Source: Sulfuricurvum sp. (GTDB lineage Bacteria > Campylobacterota > Campylobacteria > Campylobacterales > Sulfurimonadaceae). Taken from it: a DNA stretch of 64,000 bases. A program made the translations under genes and the position numbers. Within the stretch, counting starts at the first letter, position 1; the number at the start of each line of letters is the position of its first letter. Shown piece after piece: positions 17,857-25,979 of the stretch. The notes below the pieces were generated by a model, which had not been told where the DNA came from, did not search any database, and worked only from the letters and a program-made list of their open reading frames with translations. The stretch spans positions 17,455 through 81,454 of the forward strand of contig NZ_JAQTYM010000003.1 of the NCBI RefSeq assembly GCF_028688295.1, written 5' to 3'.

Positions 17857-19012
17857 TCGCTACGCCCTTAAAAACGCTTTTTTATATACGATGCTAGTGG
17901 CCGTTTTACTCCTTGTCCCAACCTATCTCTATGTTACCTATATGAAATATGTTTATGAGATTCAGTATGAGTTTAAACTAAAAAAGCAATCGCATCTTAT
18001 CCTCCGAGCGATGGAAGAATTCGACCCTAAAGAAAAACAAGTTTTTGATTATCCGAGATTTCGCTCGTTTCAATCCGGTTTGTACGACATCCATTTTAAT
18101 CCAATTTTTACCCTTGTAAAATCTGAAGTGAAGATGCAGAAAACCGGTTATTATATTGAAGGGGGGTATGCCTATTTGGTGGTTTCTCTCCCTGAGAGAC
18201 GCTATTTTGATGCTTCTTATTTGGTGGTAGGCGGAGAGATTTCGTATGCACGTATTTATCAGGACGTTGTCATGATTTTGCTCTCTATCGCCGCGCTCAT
18301 CTTTATTTTGTCTCTTTATTTTTTAGACCGTTTTGCTTTGCCGTTTCAGAGGATTAACCAACGGTTGGATCAATTTATAAAAGACTCGATGCACGAGATT
18401 AACACCCCGCTTTCTATTATCAACGTCAATATCGATCTATACCATCGTGCCAATCCGACTAATAAATATCTTCAACGGATTAAAGCGGCAACGAAAACAT
18501 TGGCAACACTCTATAACGATATGGATTACTTGATTAAAAATGAACGGTTGGCATTTGACTATGAGTCTATTAATATCAGTATGTACGTTCAAGAGCGGTG
18601 TGATTATTTTCATGAAGTGGCTGCGCTTAAAAATATCACCATTATCCCTCAGATTACTGAAAACATTGTGATCCATTTTAATCCGACACAGTTGCAGCGT
18701 ATTATCGATAACAATATTTCAAACGCGATCAAATATTCTCATGAAGAGGGAATCATTGAGGTGATCTTGGAGCAATTTGAGGATCATTGTACCCTCCGTT
18801 TCCGAGATAACGGAGTCGGCATTGAAGATGTAAACCGTATTTTTGAGCGTTACTACCGTGAAAACAGGGATAAAGGGGGATTTGGAATCGGTCTTAATAT
18901 CGTCAAGTCGATTATCGATAAGGCGGGGATTGAGCTTCAAATCGACTCAACGTATGGAGAGGGAAGTACCTTTTCGTACACCTTTTACCCACCACTTTAC
19001 ACTATGATGTAA
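17846..19012 (+). CDS. Sensor histidine kinase (sox-adjacent)
   Basis: About 388 residues from a TTG at 17846, which has GGGA seven bases upstream; an earlier GTG at 17828 has no ribosome site. Membrane segments at about 10-30 and 150-172 (starting near VMILLSIAALIFIL) bracket a periplasmic part of about 120 residues. Phosphoacceptor motif DSMHEINTPLSII, N box NNISNAIKYS, G1 DNGVGI, G2 GFGIGLNIV are all present. HAMP is not obvious. It overlaps the response-regulator gene and its stop codon lies within an inverted repeat that begins the sox control region, so it is the last gene of the regulatory unit. Confidence 0.9.
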   Translation: MNDNRYALKNAFLYTMLVAVLLLVPTYLYVTYMKYVYEIQYEFKLKKQSHLILRAMEEFDPKEKQVFDYPRFRSFQSGLYDIHFNPIFTLVKSEVKMQKTGYYIEGGYAYLVVSLPERRYFDASYLVVGGEISYARIYQDVVMILLSIAALIFILSLYFLDRFALPFQRINQRLDQFIKDSMHEINTPLSIINVNIDLYHRANPTNKYLQRIKAATKTLATLYNDMDYLIKNERLAFDYESINISMYVQERCDYFHEVAALKNITIIPQITENIVIHFNPTQLQRIIDNNISNAIKYSHEEGIIEVILEQFEDHCTLRFRDNGVGIEDVNRIFERYYRENRDKGGFGIGLNIVKSIIDKAGIELQIDSTYGEGSTFSYTFYPPLYTMM

Positions 19013-19056
19013 ATTTTTACTTTTTTTACATTAATTTTACACTCCTACTTTACAAT
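18996..19056 (+). promoter_or_regulatory. sox operon control region: TTTACA repeats and -10 box
   Basis: TTTACA occurs at 18996-19001, 19025-19030, 19036-19041 and 19049-19054, and its complement TGTAAA at 19008-19013, so the first copy forms an inverted repeat with a six-base spacer across the kinase stop codon. The copies at 19025 and 19036 are 11 bp apart, one helical turn, the usual spacing for tandem OmpR/PhoB-type boxes, and occupy the -35 region of a TACAAT -10 box at 19051-19056. Predicted start of transcription is near 19063, with AAGGAG before the soxX ATG. Sequence pattern is direct; regulator binding is inferred. Confidence 0.55.
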
Positions 19057-19087
19057 ACTCCTCGAAATAAGAATTCAAGGAGAGCTA

Positions 19088-19609
19088 ATGCGAAAAGTGA
19101 TTATGCTAGGATTTGCGACTTTTTTAAGTGCAGCCGATTTATCGCAGGTGATTGAGACCCCGGATGCGACGGCTATTTTGAAAAAAGATGCCTTGCCTGT
19201 TGCAAAAGCGTATACGATGCCTGAGGGATGTGTCAGCAGTGATCCTAAAGCAATCGCTCGTGGACAATACATTTTTCATACTCTAAATGGAAAAGATGCC
19301 AAAGAGAATCCGCCGGAGGGGTTAACACGACTACTTCCAAACGGAAAGTCAAAACAAATGGGTAACTGTGTGGCCTGTCATAACATCGAGGGTGCAAAAG
19401 GGTATGGCAATATCGGACCGGATTTGACGAAGTACAAAGAGCTCTACATGGACAGTGGCGTTCGAAACGCACAGTTTATGTACCAAAAAATTGCTGATCC
19501 GCGTTTGGATAATCCAAAATCGGCAATGACGGTGAATCTTGCAAACGGCCTTATGAATGAGCGCGAAGTGTGTGATTTAGTATCGTACATTGTTGCAGAT
19601 AAAAAATAA
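19088..19609 (+). CDS. soxX: Sulfur oxidation c-type cytochrome SoxX
   Basis: 173 residues with an N-terminal export signal (VIMLGFATFLSAADL) and one haem c site CVACH at 94-98; a downstream Met in SAMTVN is a candidate axial ligand. The IGPDLTKY segment after the haem and the C-terminal EREVCDLVSYIV are typical of SoxX. With SoxA it forms the periplasmic SoxAX cytochrome, which couples thiosulfate oxidatively to the carrier cysteine of SoxYZ. First gene of soxXYZAB; ATG preceded by AAGGAG. Confidence 0.93.
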   Translation: MRKVIMLGFATFLSAADLSQVIETPDATAILKKDALPVAKAYTMPEGCVSSDPKAIARGQYIFHTLNGKDAKENPPEGLTRLLPNGKSKQMGNCVACHNIEGAKGYGNIGPDLTKYKELYMDSGVRNAQFMYQKIADPRLDNPKSAMTVNLANGLMNEREVCDLVSYIVADKK

Positions 19610-19623
19610 ACAAAGGAAATATT

Positions 19624-20094
19624 ATGGAAAGAAGATCATTTTTAAAAGGTTTTGGAGCGGTAGCAGCATGTGCGGTAGCTCTTCCTCATGTTGCAAGTGC
19701 GGCAGAAGAGAAAAAATCAGCCAGTCCGATGGCGATGAATTTTGAGACGGCAGTAGCGGCGATTACCGGTGGTAAAGCGTTGGTTGCTTCAGCAAAAGTA
19801 AAAATGGAAGCTCCTGAAATCGCCGAAAATGGTGCAGTTGTTCCAGTAAAAGTAACCGTTGAGAGCCCAATGAGTGCTAATGATTATGTAAAAGCGATTC
19901 ATATCCTCGCGTCTAAAAATGGAAATGTTCGTTGTGCGAATATCTACTTGACTCCGGCTAACGGTGAAGCGTTCTTCGGTACCCGCATTAAACTTGGTGG
20001 AACTCAAGATGTAGTAGCCATCGCAGAGATGAGTGACGGATCGTTCCTCACCGCTAAGCAAAACGTAAAAGTAACCATCGGCGGATGTGGTTGA
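19624..20094 (+). CDS. soxY: Thiosulfate oxidation carrier protein SoxY
   Basis: 156 residues. A twin-arginine signal (ERRSFLKGFGAVAACAVALPHVASA) directs folded export. The mature protein ends KVTIGGCG, the swinging C-terminal GGCG arm whose Cys155 carries the sulfur substrate covalently. It works as the SoxYZ heterodimer in the periplasm. Fourteen bases separate it from soxX and 50 from soxZ, all on the same strand. Confidence 0.96.
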   Translation: MERRSFLKGFGAVAACAVALPHVASAAEEKKSASPMAMNFETAVAAITGGKALVASAKVKMEAPEIAENGAVVPVKVTVESPMSANDYVKAIHILASKNGNVRCANIYLTPANGEAFFGTRIKLGGTQDVVAIAEMSDGSFLTAKQNVKVTIGGCG

Positions 20095-20144
20095 TTTAGA
20101 TTCAACGTCATAGTAATAACAACGAAATAATAAGGATAATAAAA

Positions 20145-20471
20145 ATGAAAACACTGATCAAAATCAAACCGAAAAATTACAAAGCAGGCGATATCGTAAA
20201 AATCGATTTTATGGCGATGCACCCGATGGAAACAGGAATGCGTAAAGATAAAGATACAGGCAATTTGATCCCTGCAAACTATATCGATGAAGTGAAATTT
20301 ATGTTCAACGATACTTTGATTACCAAAATGGTGATTTGGGAGTCATTGTCGGTTAATCCATTAATGTCTATCAGTTTCAAAGTACCAGGTGAGGGAACAT
20401 TGAAAGTTATCGCCAAAGATAACAAAGGGCAAAGTGTCGAAACGACTAGTGCCATTAATCCAAAAGGATAA
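20145..20471 (+). CDS. soxZ: Thiosulfate oxidation carrier complex protein SoxZ
   Basis: 108 residues with no signal peptide, as usual for SoxZ, which is exported bound to SoxY. The opening IKIKPKNYKAGDIVKIDFMAMHPMETG and the immunoglobulin-like strand pattern with GEGTLKVIAKDNKG identify it. It lacks cysteine and serves as the partner that positions SoxY. Three bases before the soxA ATG. Confidence 0.96.
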   Translation: MKTLIKIKPKNYKAGDIVKIDFMAMHPMETGMRKDKDTGNLIPANYIDEVKFMFNDTLITKMVIWESLSVNPLMSISFKVPGEGTLKVIAKDNKGQSVETTSAINPKG

Positions 20472-20474
20472 ACG

Positions 20475-21248
20475 ATGCGTACTTTATCAATTACGGCCGC
20501 ATTGATTTGTTTGGCTTTTTTGGGAACAGCGAATGCGGAAGAAAAGCTCAGTATGTCAGATGCTGATAAAGCGATGTATGCGGAGCTTTTAGAAAACAAC
20601 CCGGCTGAGATGGATGTGGCTGAAGGGGAACAACTCTTTGGTGAGCTGATAGGAACAGCGGGTTATGCCAAAATGTTGGGTGTTAAAGAGAAAGATTTAC
20701 CGAAATACATCGCTGGTTTCCCCCGTTACTTAGAACCTGCTAAAAAAGTAGTGACGTTGGCACAGACTATTCAAATGGCAGCAGCTGCAAATGAAAAACC
20801 GGTACCTAAGCTTGAGAGTAAAGAGATGGTAAAAATGTCTGCGTATGTAAAATCAATCGCAAACGGACAAAAAACCTCTATCGATGTAAAAGCAAACAAA
20901 CATATGGTTGAGATGATGAAACTCGGTCAGCAAGTGTTTGAAGAGCGTCGCGGTGGACGCGGACTATCGTGCAACAACTGTCACAGTATGGATATCGTCG
21001 GTCAGCGTTTGCGTATGCAACCGCTACCGGATTTAGGGGCAAAAGAGACCGCAGCGGCGGGAACATGGCCAGCATACCGTATGACCCAAAGTCAAATGGT
21101 AACGTTGGATAAGCGTATGCAGCAATGTATGAAAAATGCGCTCCTTGCAGAAATTCCACTCGGATCACGTGAGATCGTAGCATTGGAAGTATACGTTACC
21201 AATAAAACCAAAGGGAACCCTATCAGTGTCCCTAGCGTGAAACGTTAA
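20475..21248 (+). CDS. soxA: Sulfur oxidation c-type cytochrome SoxA (mono-haem type)
   Basis: 257 residues with a cleavable signal peptide ending near ANAEE. One haem site CNNCH at 166-170 and a downstream Cys218 (QQCMKN), the expected cysteine-persulfide axial ligand of the active haem. The first haem motif of di-haem SoxA proteins is absent in the N-terminal domain, so this is the single-haem type. SoxAX joins the sulfane of thiosulfate to SoxY. The soxB gene begins ten bases downstream. Confidence 0.94.
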   Translation: MRTLSITAALICLAFLGTANAEEKLSMSDADKAMYAELLENNPAEMDVAEGEQLFGELIGTAGYAKMLGVKEKDLPKYIAGFPRYLEPAKKVVTLAQTIQMAAAANEKPVPKLESKEMVKMSAYVKSIANGQKTSIDVKANKHMVEMMKLGQQVFEERRGGRGLSCNNCHSMDIVGQRLRMQPLPDLGAKETAAAGTWPAYRMTQSQMVTLDKRMQQCMKNALLAEIPLGSREIVALEVYVTNKTKGNPISVPSVKR

Positions 21249-21258
21249 GGACTGAATT

Positions 21259-23025
21259 ATGGATTTATCACGAAGAGATTTTTTCCATATTGCTGCCGCT
21301 TTAGGGATCGGGATACCGACTCTATCATCAGCAGCATCTGCACCTAAACGTGCTGATGAAGTGGGATTAAAAGATATTTACGGATTCAATGCCAAAGGGA
21401 ATGTGACCATTTTGCATATCTGTGATATGCATGCTCACATCAAACCGTTGTACTGGAGAGAGCCATCGACACTTATTTCTGCTCCGAATCTCACCGGAAC
21501 TCCGGGCTTTTTGTGCGGAGAGTCATTTTTGAAGCATTACGGGATGAAGGGCAAGACTCTTGATGCCTATTTCGATACCTTTATGAACTTTGACGCATTA
21601 GCCTCTAAGTTTGGAAAAATGGGGGGGATTTCACACATGAAAACCCTCATCAACCATATCAAAAAAGAGCGCGGAGCCGATAATGTGATGCTTCTCGATT
21701 CGGGTGATACATGGCAAGGGACGGGCGTCGCCCTCAAAACGGGCGGTGAAGCGATCGTCAAAGCGCAAAACTATCTCGGTGTCGACGTAATGGTCGGGCA
21801 CTGGGAATTTACCTATGGCAAAACACGGGTTAAAGAGCTGATCGAGATGCTCAACGCAAAATTCATTTCCCAAAATATTATCGGGGATGATTCGTTTGTC
21901 GATGATTTTGAAGAACTTATTTTTGAACCGTATACGATCATGGAACGCGGCGGTGCGAAGATCGGTATTATCGGTCAATCGTTTCCATTTACCTCTACCG
22001 CAAACCCGAAAGAGTTTACCCAAGGGTGGAGTTTCGGTTTGCGTCTCGATACCCTTCAAACGTATGTTGATAAACTGCGTAAAGAGGAAAAAGTGGATTG
22101 TGTCGTGGTTCTATCGCATGACGGTTTCAGCGTTGACCAAGAGGTTGCCCGTCAAGTCAAAGGGATCGATTTTATTCTCAGCGGACACACCCATGATCCA
22201 TCACCGCGTCCGACCGTCATCAACGGCACGGTGATCGTTATCGCGGGGAGCCACGGTAAATATATAGGACGCCTCGATATCGATATCCAAAACCATAAGG
22301 TCAAAGGGTATGAGTACAAACTGATCCCCGTTGCGTCCAACTTGATTCCGGCTGACCCTGAGGGTGAAGCGTTGGTCAAAGAGTTGTATTCACCATATGA
22401 TTCCGAACTCTCGGAAGTGTTGGGGATCACGAAATCGACGTTGTTTAAGCGCGATACGTTCCACTCGACCTTTGATCAGTTGATCAACGATTCAATCATC
22501 GATGCGATGGATTCGGACATCTCGTTTACTCCGGGATACCGCTGGGGGACTACGGTTCTCGGCGGTGACAAAATCACGATGGACGATGTCTACGATATGA
22601 CAGCGATCACTTATCCGAACGTCTATACGTTTGAGCTAACGGGTCTTCATATACGTACATTGCTCGAAGATATTGCGGATAACGTTTTTAACGCTAACCC
22701 GCTTTATCAGCAAGGGGGCGATATGAGTCGTCTCGGCGGTGTGACCTATGAGATTCGTGTTGGAGCGGTAAGTGGTAAACGTATCACCAACATCATGGTG
22801 GGAGGAAAACCTCTCAATGATACTAAAGTCTATAAAGTCTCTTCATGGGGCGGTAACCTGCAAAATGCGGGAAGCAATCTTAAAGATTCGTTAACGCGTC
22901 CGGTTTACGATGTAACTGCAGCGTATATCCGTCGTCAGAAAAATGTTAATATTAGCGGTAACAGTAATGTGAAACTGATGGATTATGATTGCGGATGTCC
23001 GAAAAAAGGTTCCAGAAGCTGTTAA
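21259..23025 (+). CDS. soxB: Thiosulfohydrolase SoxB
   Basis: 588 residues. A twin-arginine signal (SRRDFFHIAAALGIG) precedes a calcineurin-like metallophosphoesterase domain with dinuclear manganese motifs: CDMHAHIKP, DSGDTWQG, VGHWEFTYG, LSHDGF and SGHTHD; the 5'-nucleotidase C-terminal domain follows from about residue 390. SoxB hydrolyses sulfate from the S-thiosulfonate on SoxY. The protein ends in a short tail with three cysteines (CGCPKK...C) beyond the conserved domain. Last of the five core sox genes; a structured gap of 104 bases separates it from the porin gene. No soxCD is present in the window. Confidence 0.97.
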   Translation: MDLSRRDFFHIAAALGIGIPTLSSAASAPKRADEVGLKDIYGFNAKGNVTILHICDMHAHIKPLYWREPSTLISAPNLTGTPGFLCGESFLKHYGMKGKTLDAYFDTFMNFDALASKFGKMGGISHMKTLINHIKKERGADNVMLLDSGDTWQGTGVALKTGGEAIVKAQNYLGVDVMVGHWEFTYGKTRVKELIEMLNAKFISQNIIGDDSFVDDFEELIFEPYTIMERGGAKIGIIGQSFPFTSTANPKEFTQGWSFGLRLDTLQTYVDKLRKEEKVDCVVVLSHDGFSVDQEVARQVKGIDFILSGHTHDPSPRPTVINGTVIVIAGSHGKYIGRLDIDIQNHKVKGYEYKLIPVASNLIPADPEGEALVKELYSPYDSELSEVLGITKSTLFKRDTFHSTFDQLINDSIIDAMDSDISFTPGYRWGTTVLGGDKITMDDVYDMTAITYPNVYTFELTGLHIRTLLEDIADNVFNANPLYQQGGDMSRLGGVTYEIRVGAVSGKRITNIMVGGKPLNDTKVYKVSSWGGNLQNAGSNLKDSLTRPVYDVTAAYIRRQKNVNISGNSNVKLMDYDCGCPKKGSRSC

Positions 23026-23036
23026 AGACTAAAATC

Positions 23037-23104
23037 TGCCCCATAAGGGGCAAGCTTTAGTGCCTTAGCGGCTAGCGTAGCCAAAGGGATTTTATTCCTT
23101 TGGC
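23037..23104 (+). terminator. Two stem-loops between soxB and the porin gene
   Basis: TGCCCC-ATAA-GGGGCA (23037-23052) is a six-pair hairpin 11 bases after the soxB stop. GCCAAAGG (23080-23087) pairs with CCTTTGGC (23097-23104), and an alternative small stem GGCTA/TAGCC at 23070-23082 competes with it. No long T-run follows either. They may attenuate read-through or protect transcript ends so that the sox and porin sections are expressed at different levels; AGGAG before the porin ATG lies beyond both. Confidence 0.45.
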
Positions 23105-23129
23105 GTTCAAATCAAAATAGGAGTTAGGA

Positions 23130-24617
23130 ATGAAATTAGTAAAACTTAGTATCGTAGCAGCAGCTACTTGTTTATTGGCAACGTCAGCGCATGCGCTTAA
23201 ATCAGAAGATCGTACGGTAAAAGGTAATTACCAAGTAGAATATACCAAAGCGCCGGGTGCGGTAAACTCGATTCAAGAGATGTTTACCGAGGGTGAAGTC
23301 TATGGACGTCTCCGTTCGAATATGTTTTGGTGGGATTGGGACAATGAAAATAATGCTGTTCAAGACAACAACATGTGGGGACTTGGCGGTAGTTTGGTTT
23401 ATAAAACAGGTTTTTTCCACGGTTTAGGTGCAACAGTAGGCTTTTATGGAACGATTCCAATGCATCCTGATAATACCCTAGCTACTCCGGGAACCAATTA
23501 TGGAAAAGCGGGTAAAGATACGTATCACACACGTCCTGATGGAACGGAAGGGGCTATGGGGAATTTTGCTGAAGCGTATTTAGAATACAAAACCGGTAAA
23601 ACCAATGTGAAAGTAGGTCGTCAAGGGATTGATAGCATGATGCTAGCAACCAACGATACAAAAATGATTCCGAACACATTTGAAGCAGCGGTTATTGAAA
23701 ATAAAGATATTCCAAATACGTCTATTCGTGCTGGATATATCATGGCTCAAAAATTGCGTGATCACCAAAGCTTTCACAGTCTAATTGCATTTAATAATGA
23801 CACAAGTAAAGTATATGGAAATGATGATTCAGGTGTTCACAAGGGATTAAAAAATACAGCGATTAGAGCAAAGGGAGCTGATATTGATCCTGAAATGGTA
23901 TTGATTACAGCTCAGAATACCTCTATCCCAAATTTGAAACTCAATGCAGAGTATGTGGGATTAAACGATTTTTTCAGTACAGCTATTGCAGAAGCAAACT
24001 ATAAAATTAAACTGAATGATGCATGGACATTGACTCCAGGTATTCGTTACCTGAAACAAATGGATGATGGTGCGGGTAAAATCGGTGGAGCATCTTTAGC
24101 TGGTACGGTAACGGCTGCAAATGCTGCTTCAAAAGGATATACAACAGGTGATAGTGTAGACGGAAGCATCATTATGGCACGTTTGGTGGCAGCAAGTGGA
24201 CCATTAGAACTCTCAGCAGGATACTCTAAAATTTCTGACGATGCCGACATTATTGCCCCATGGCGTGGATTCCCGACAGGTGGATACACCCGTTCAATGG
24301 CACAAGTAGACTGGATCGCGAACACGAAAAACTGGGCTGTAAAAGCTGTTTATGATTTTGGAAAAGCGGGTATGGTACCAGGATTCAAAGTAGCGGCTGA
24401 TTATGAAAATATGAATTTTGACGATGCAAAAGCAGCTACAAGCGGTTTTACTGATCGTGATATTTTCCACGTCGATATGTGGAAAACATTTAAAGAAGTG
24501 CCAAATACTGAGTTTAAATTCCGTTTTGCAACCATTGATGCTGATCCGGCTGTAGGTGCTACAGTGGATTATAACTCATACAACGAATACCGTTTCGAAA
24601 TTAACTACCTCTTCTAA
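23130..24617 (+). CDS. OprD-family outer membrane porin
   Basis: 495 residues with a signal peptide ending SAHALKSED. The protein is rich in alternating beta-strands and ends in the aromatic residue of FEINYLF, as outer-membrane barrels do. EVYGRLRSNMFWWDWD, FAEAYLEYKTGKTNVKVGRQGID and GYTRSMAQVDWI resemble the OprD-type porins that are numerous in Campylobacterota. Immediately downstream of soxB, it may admit thiosulfate or release sulfate, which is inference from location. Followed ten bases later by the metallo-beta-lactamase-fold gene. Confidence 0.85.
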   Translation: MKLVKLSIVAAATCLLATSAHALKSEDRTVKGNYQVEYTKAPGAVNSIQEMFTEGEVYGRLRSNMFWWDWDNENNAVQDNNMWGLGGSLVYKTGFFHGLGATVGFYGTIPMHPDNTLATPGTNYGKAGKDTYHTRPDGTEGAMGNFAEAYLEYKTGKTNVKVGRQGIDSMMLATNDTKMIPNTFEAAVIENKDIPNTSIRAGYIMAQKLRDHQSFHSLIAFNNDTSKVYGNDDSGVHKGLKNTAIRAKGADIDPEMVLITAQNTSIPNLKLNAEYVGLNDFFSTAIAEANYKIKLNDAWTLTPGIRYLKQMDDGAGKIGGASLAGTVTAANAASKGYTTGDSVDGSIIMARLVAASGPLELSAGYSKISDDADIIAPWRGFPTGGYTRSMAQVDWIANTKNWAVKAVYDFGKAGMVPGFKVAADYENMNFDDAKAATSGFTDRDIFHVDMWKTFKEVPNTEFKFRFATIDADPAVGATVDYNSYNEYRFEINYLF

Positions 24618-24627
24618 AGGCTGAGCG

Positions 24628-25533
24628 ATGAAAACGTTGTTAGGAATTTTATTATTAACGGCCACGAGTTTGAGCGCGTACGATTACGCCCTTAAACCGG
24701 TACGTGTTAGCTCGGATGTTCACTGTTTTTTTGGGAAACCCGAGATTATGGATAAAACTAACAACGGCAACATCGTCAACAGTTGTTACATCGATGCAGG
24801 TGAGGGGTACGTCGTCGTTGACACCGGTCCCTCGTATTCGTATGCCGAGTCCGCCTATAAAGCGATGAAAAAAATCAAATCCCTCCCCGTTAAACTCGTT
24901 ATCAACACCCATATCCATGATGATCATTGGTTGGGAAACAACTATTTTACCGAGCAGGGAATCCGTGTTTTAGGGACCGATGATTTTAAAGTAAACGCGG
25001 ATATGAGTGAACCGACCCGGATGCAAACGTATATCTCTAGCGAAGCGTATGCTAAAACGAAACCCACTTTGCCGAGTGAGATGATCAGCAGCGATACGAC
25101 GCTTAACATAGGTAATCAAACATTAGAGCTTAAAATCGCAAAACACAAAGCACATACCGCTAAAGATATGGTGGTTTTCTTGCCGAAATCCAAAGTATTG
25201 ATAGCGGCTGATTTGGTATTCAATGATCGACTTCCTTCCGTGCGCGGTGGCGATATTAATGGGTGGCTCACCGCTTTGGATGATTTGGATAAATTGGGTG
25301 CGGTACATGTGATTGGTGGACATGGAAATCGAACCGATAAAGATGCGGCACGTATGACACGAGAATATTTTACTCAGATGCGTAACGAAATCCGTTCGGC
25401 AATCGCTGAGGGGTTGGGGATCGATGATACGATCAAAAAAGTGACGATGGAAAGTTACCAACAATACAAGCTGTATGAAGGGACTCATCGACATAACGTT
25501 GAGGCATCTTATCGGGTATTAGAATGGGAGTGA
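24628..25533 (+). CDS. Periplasmic metallo-beta-lactamase-fold hydrolase (SoxH-like)
   Basis: 301 residues with a signal peptide ending LSAYD. The zinc motif is HIHDDH at 95-100 (HxHxDH), with further ligands in the AAD and GGHGNR segments, as in SoxH and the quinoprotein-associated zinc hydrolases. SoxH is encoded in sox loci of alphaproteobacteria but is not essential for thiosulfate oxidation and its substrate is unknown. Position between the porin and a DsrE-like gene, with a TGATG junction to the latter, supports a role in periplasmic sulfur chemistry. Confidence 0.82.
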   Translation: MKTLLGILLLTATSLSAYDYALKPVRVSSDVHCFFGKPEIMDKTNNGNIVNSCYIDAGEGYVVVDTGPSYSYAESAYKAMKKIKSLPVKLVINTHIHDDHWLGNNYFTEQGIRVLGTDDFKVNADMSEPTRMQTYISSEAYAKTKPTLPSEMISSDTTLNIGNQTLELKIAKHKAHTAKDMVVFLPKSKVLIAADLVFNDRLPSVRGGDINGWLTALDDLDKLGAVHVIGGHGNRTDKDAARMTREYFTQMRNEIRSAIAEGLGIDDTIKKVTMESYQQYKLYEGTHRHNVEASYRVLEWE

Positions 25534-25970
25534 TGATGAAACGATTACTAGTTTTGGGATTTTGTTTTTCTGCTCTTGCCTTTGGTGATGTCCGTTTTGC
25601 TCAGCCTGAACCCTCGATCGATAAACCGCGTGAGGTGGTAATGGGAATCAGTGCCGGTGACAATGAATCGATCCATCACGGTCTTAGTACCGCGAACAAT
25701 GTTCTCAAATTCTATGGACCTGAAAAGATCCATTTACGGATCGTCGCCTACTATCACGGTATCCGCACATTGCTAAAAAGTGAAAAAGAGATTGCGGTGC
25801 GAGTACGTGCATTGCAGCAATACGGTGTCGAATTTGTCGCGTGCGGTAACACGATGGAGACGAAAAAAATCACACAGGATCAACTGATCGAAGACGTCGA
25901 GATCGTCAGTGCAGGGATCGCTGAAGTGATCGAGCGCGCCACCGAGGGCGCATTTTATATTCAACCTTAG
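25533..25970 (+). CDS. Exported DsrE-family protein
   Basis: About 145 residues. Start chosen at the ATG ATG pair (25533/25536) overlapping the upstream stop, five bases after GGGAG for the second ATG. A signal peptide (RLLVLGFCFSALAFG) is followed by a DsrE-type Rossmann-like domain. The pattern HGLSTANNVLKFYG with the single mature Cys in VACGNTME (about residue 104) is typical of small periplasmic DsrE-like proteins. DsrE relatives relay sulfur as persulfide; that activity is inferred for this copy. Next to the SoxH-like hydrolase and the DUF302 protein. Confidence 0.85.
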   Translation: MMKRLLVLGFCFSALAFGDVRFAQPEPSIDKPREVVMGISAGDNESIHHGLSTANNVLKFYGPEKIHLRIVAYYHGIRTLLKSEKEIAVRVRALQQYGVEFVACGNTMETKKITQDQLIEDVEIVSAGIAEVIERATEGAFYIQP

Positions 25971-25979
25971 GAGTCAAGC

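Noticed and set aside
19013-19087. T-rich stretch considered as a terminator for the kinase gene
   Set aside because: The only symmetry (TTTACA/TGTAAA at 18996-19013) is a weak six-pair AT stem; the repeat pattern fits protein binding better than termination.
21631-22059. 142-codon minus-strand frame within soxB
   Set aside because: Antisense to the catalytic domain of soxB; no supporting signal.
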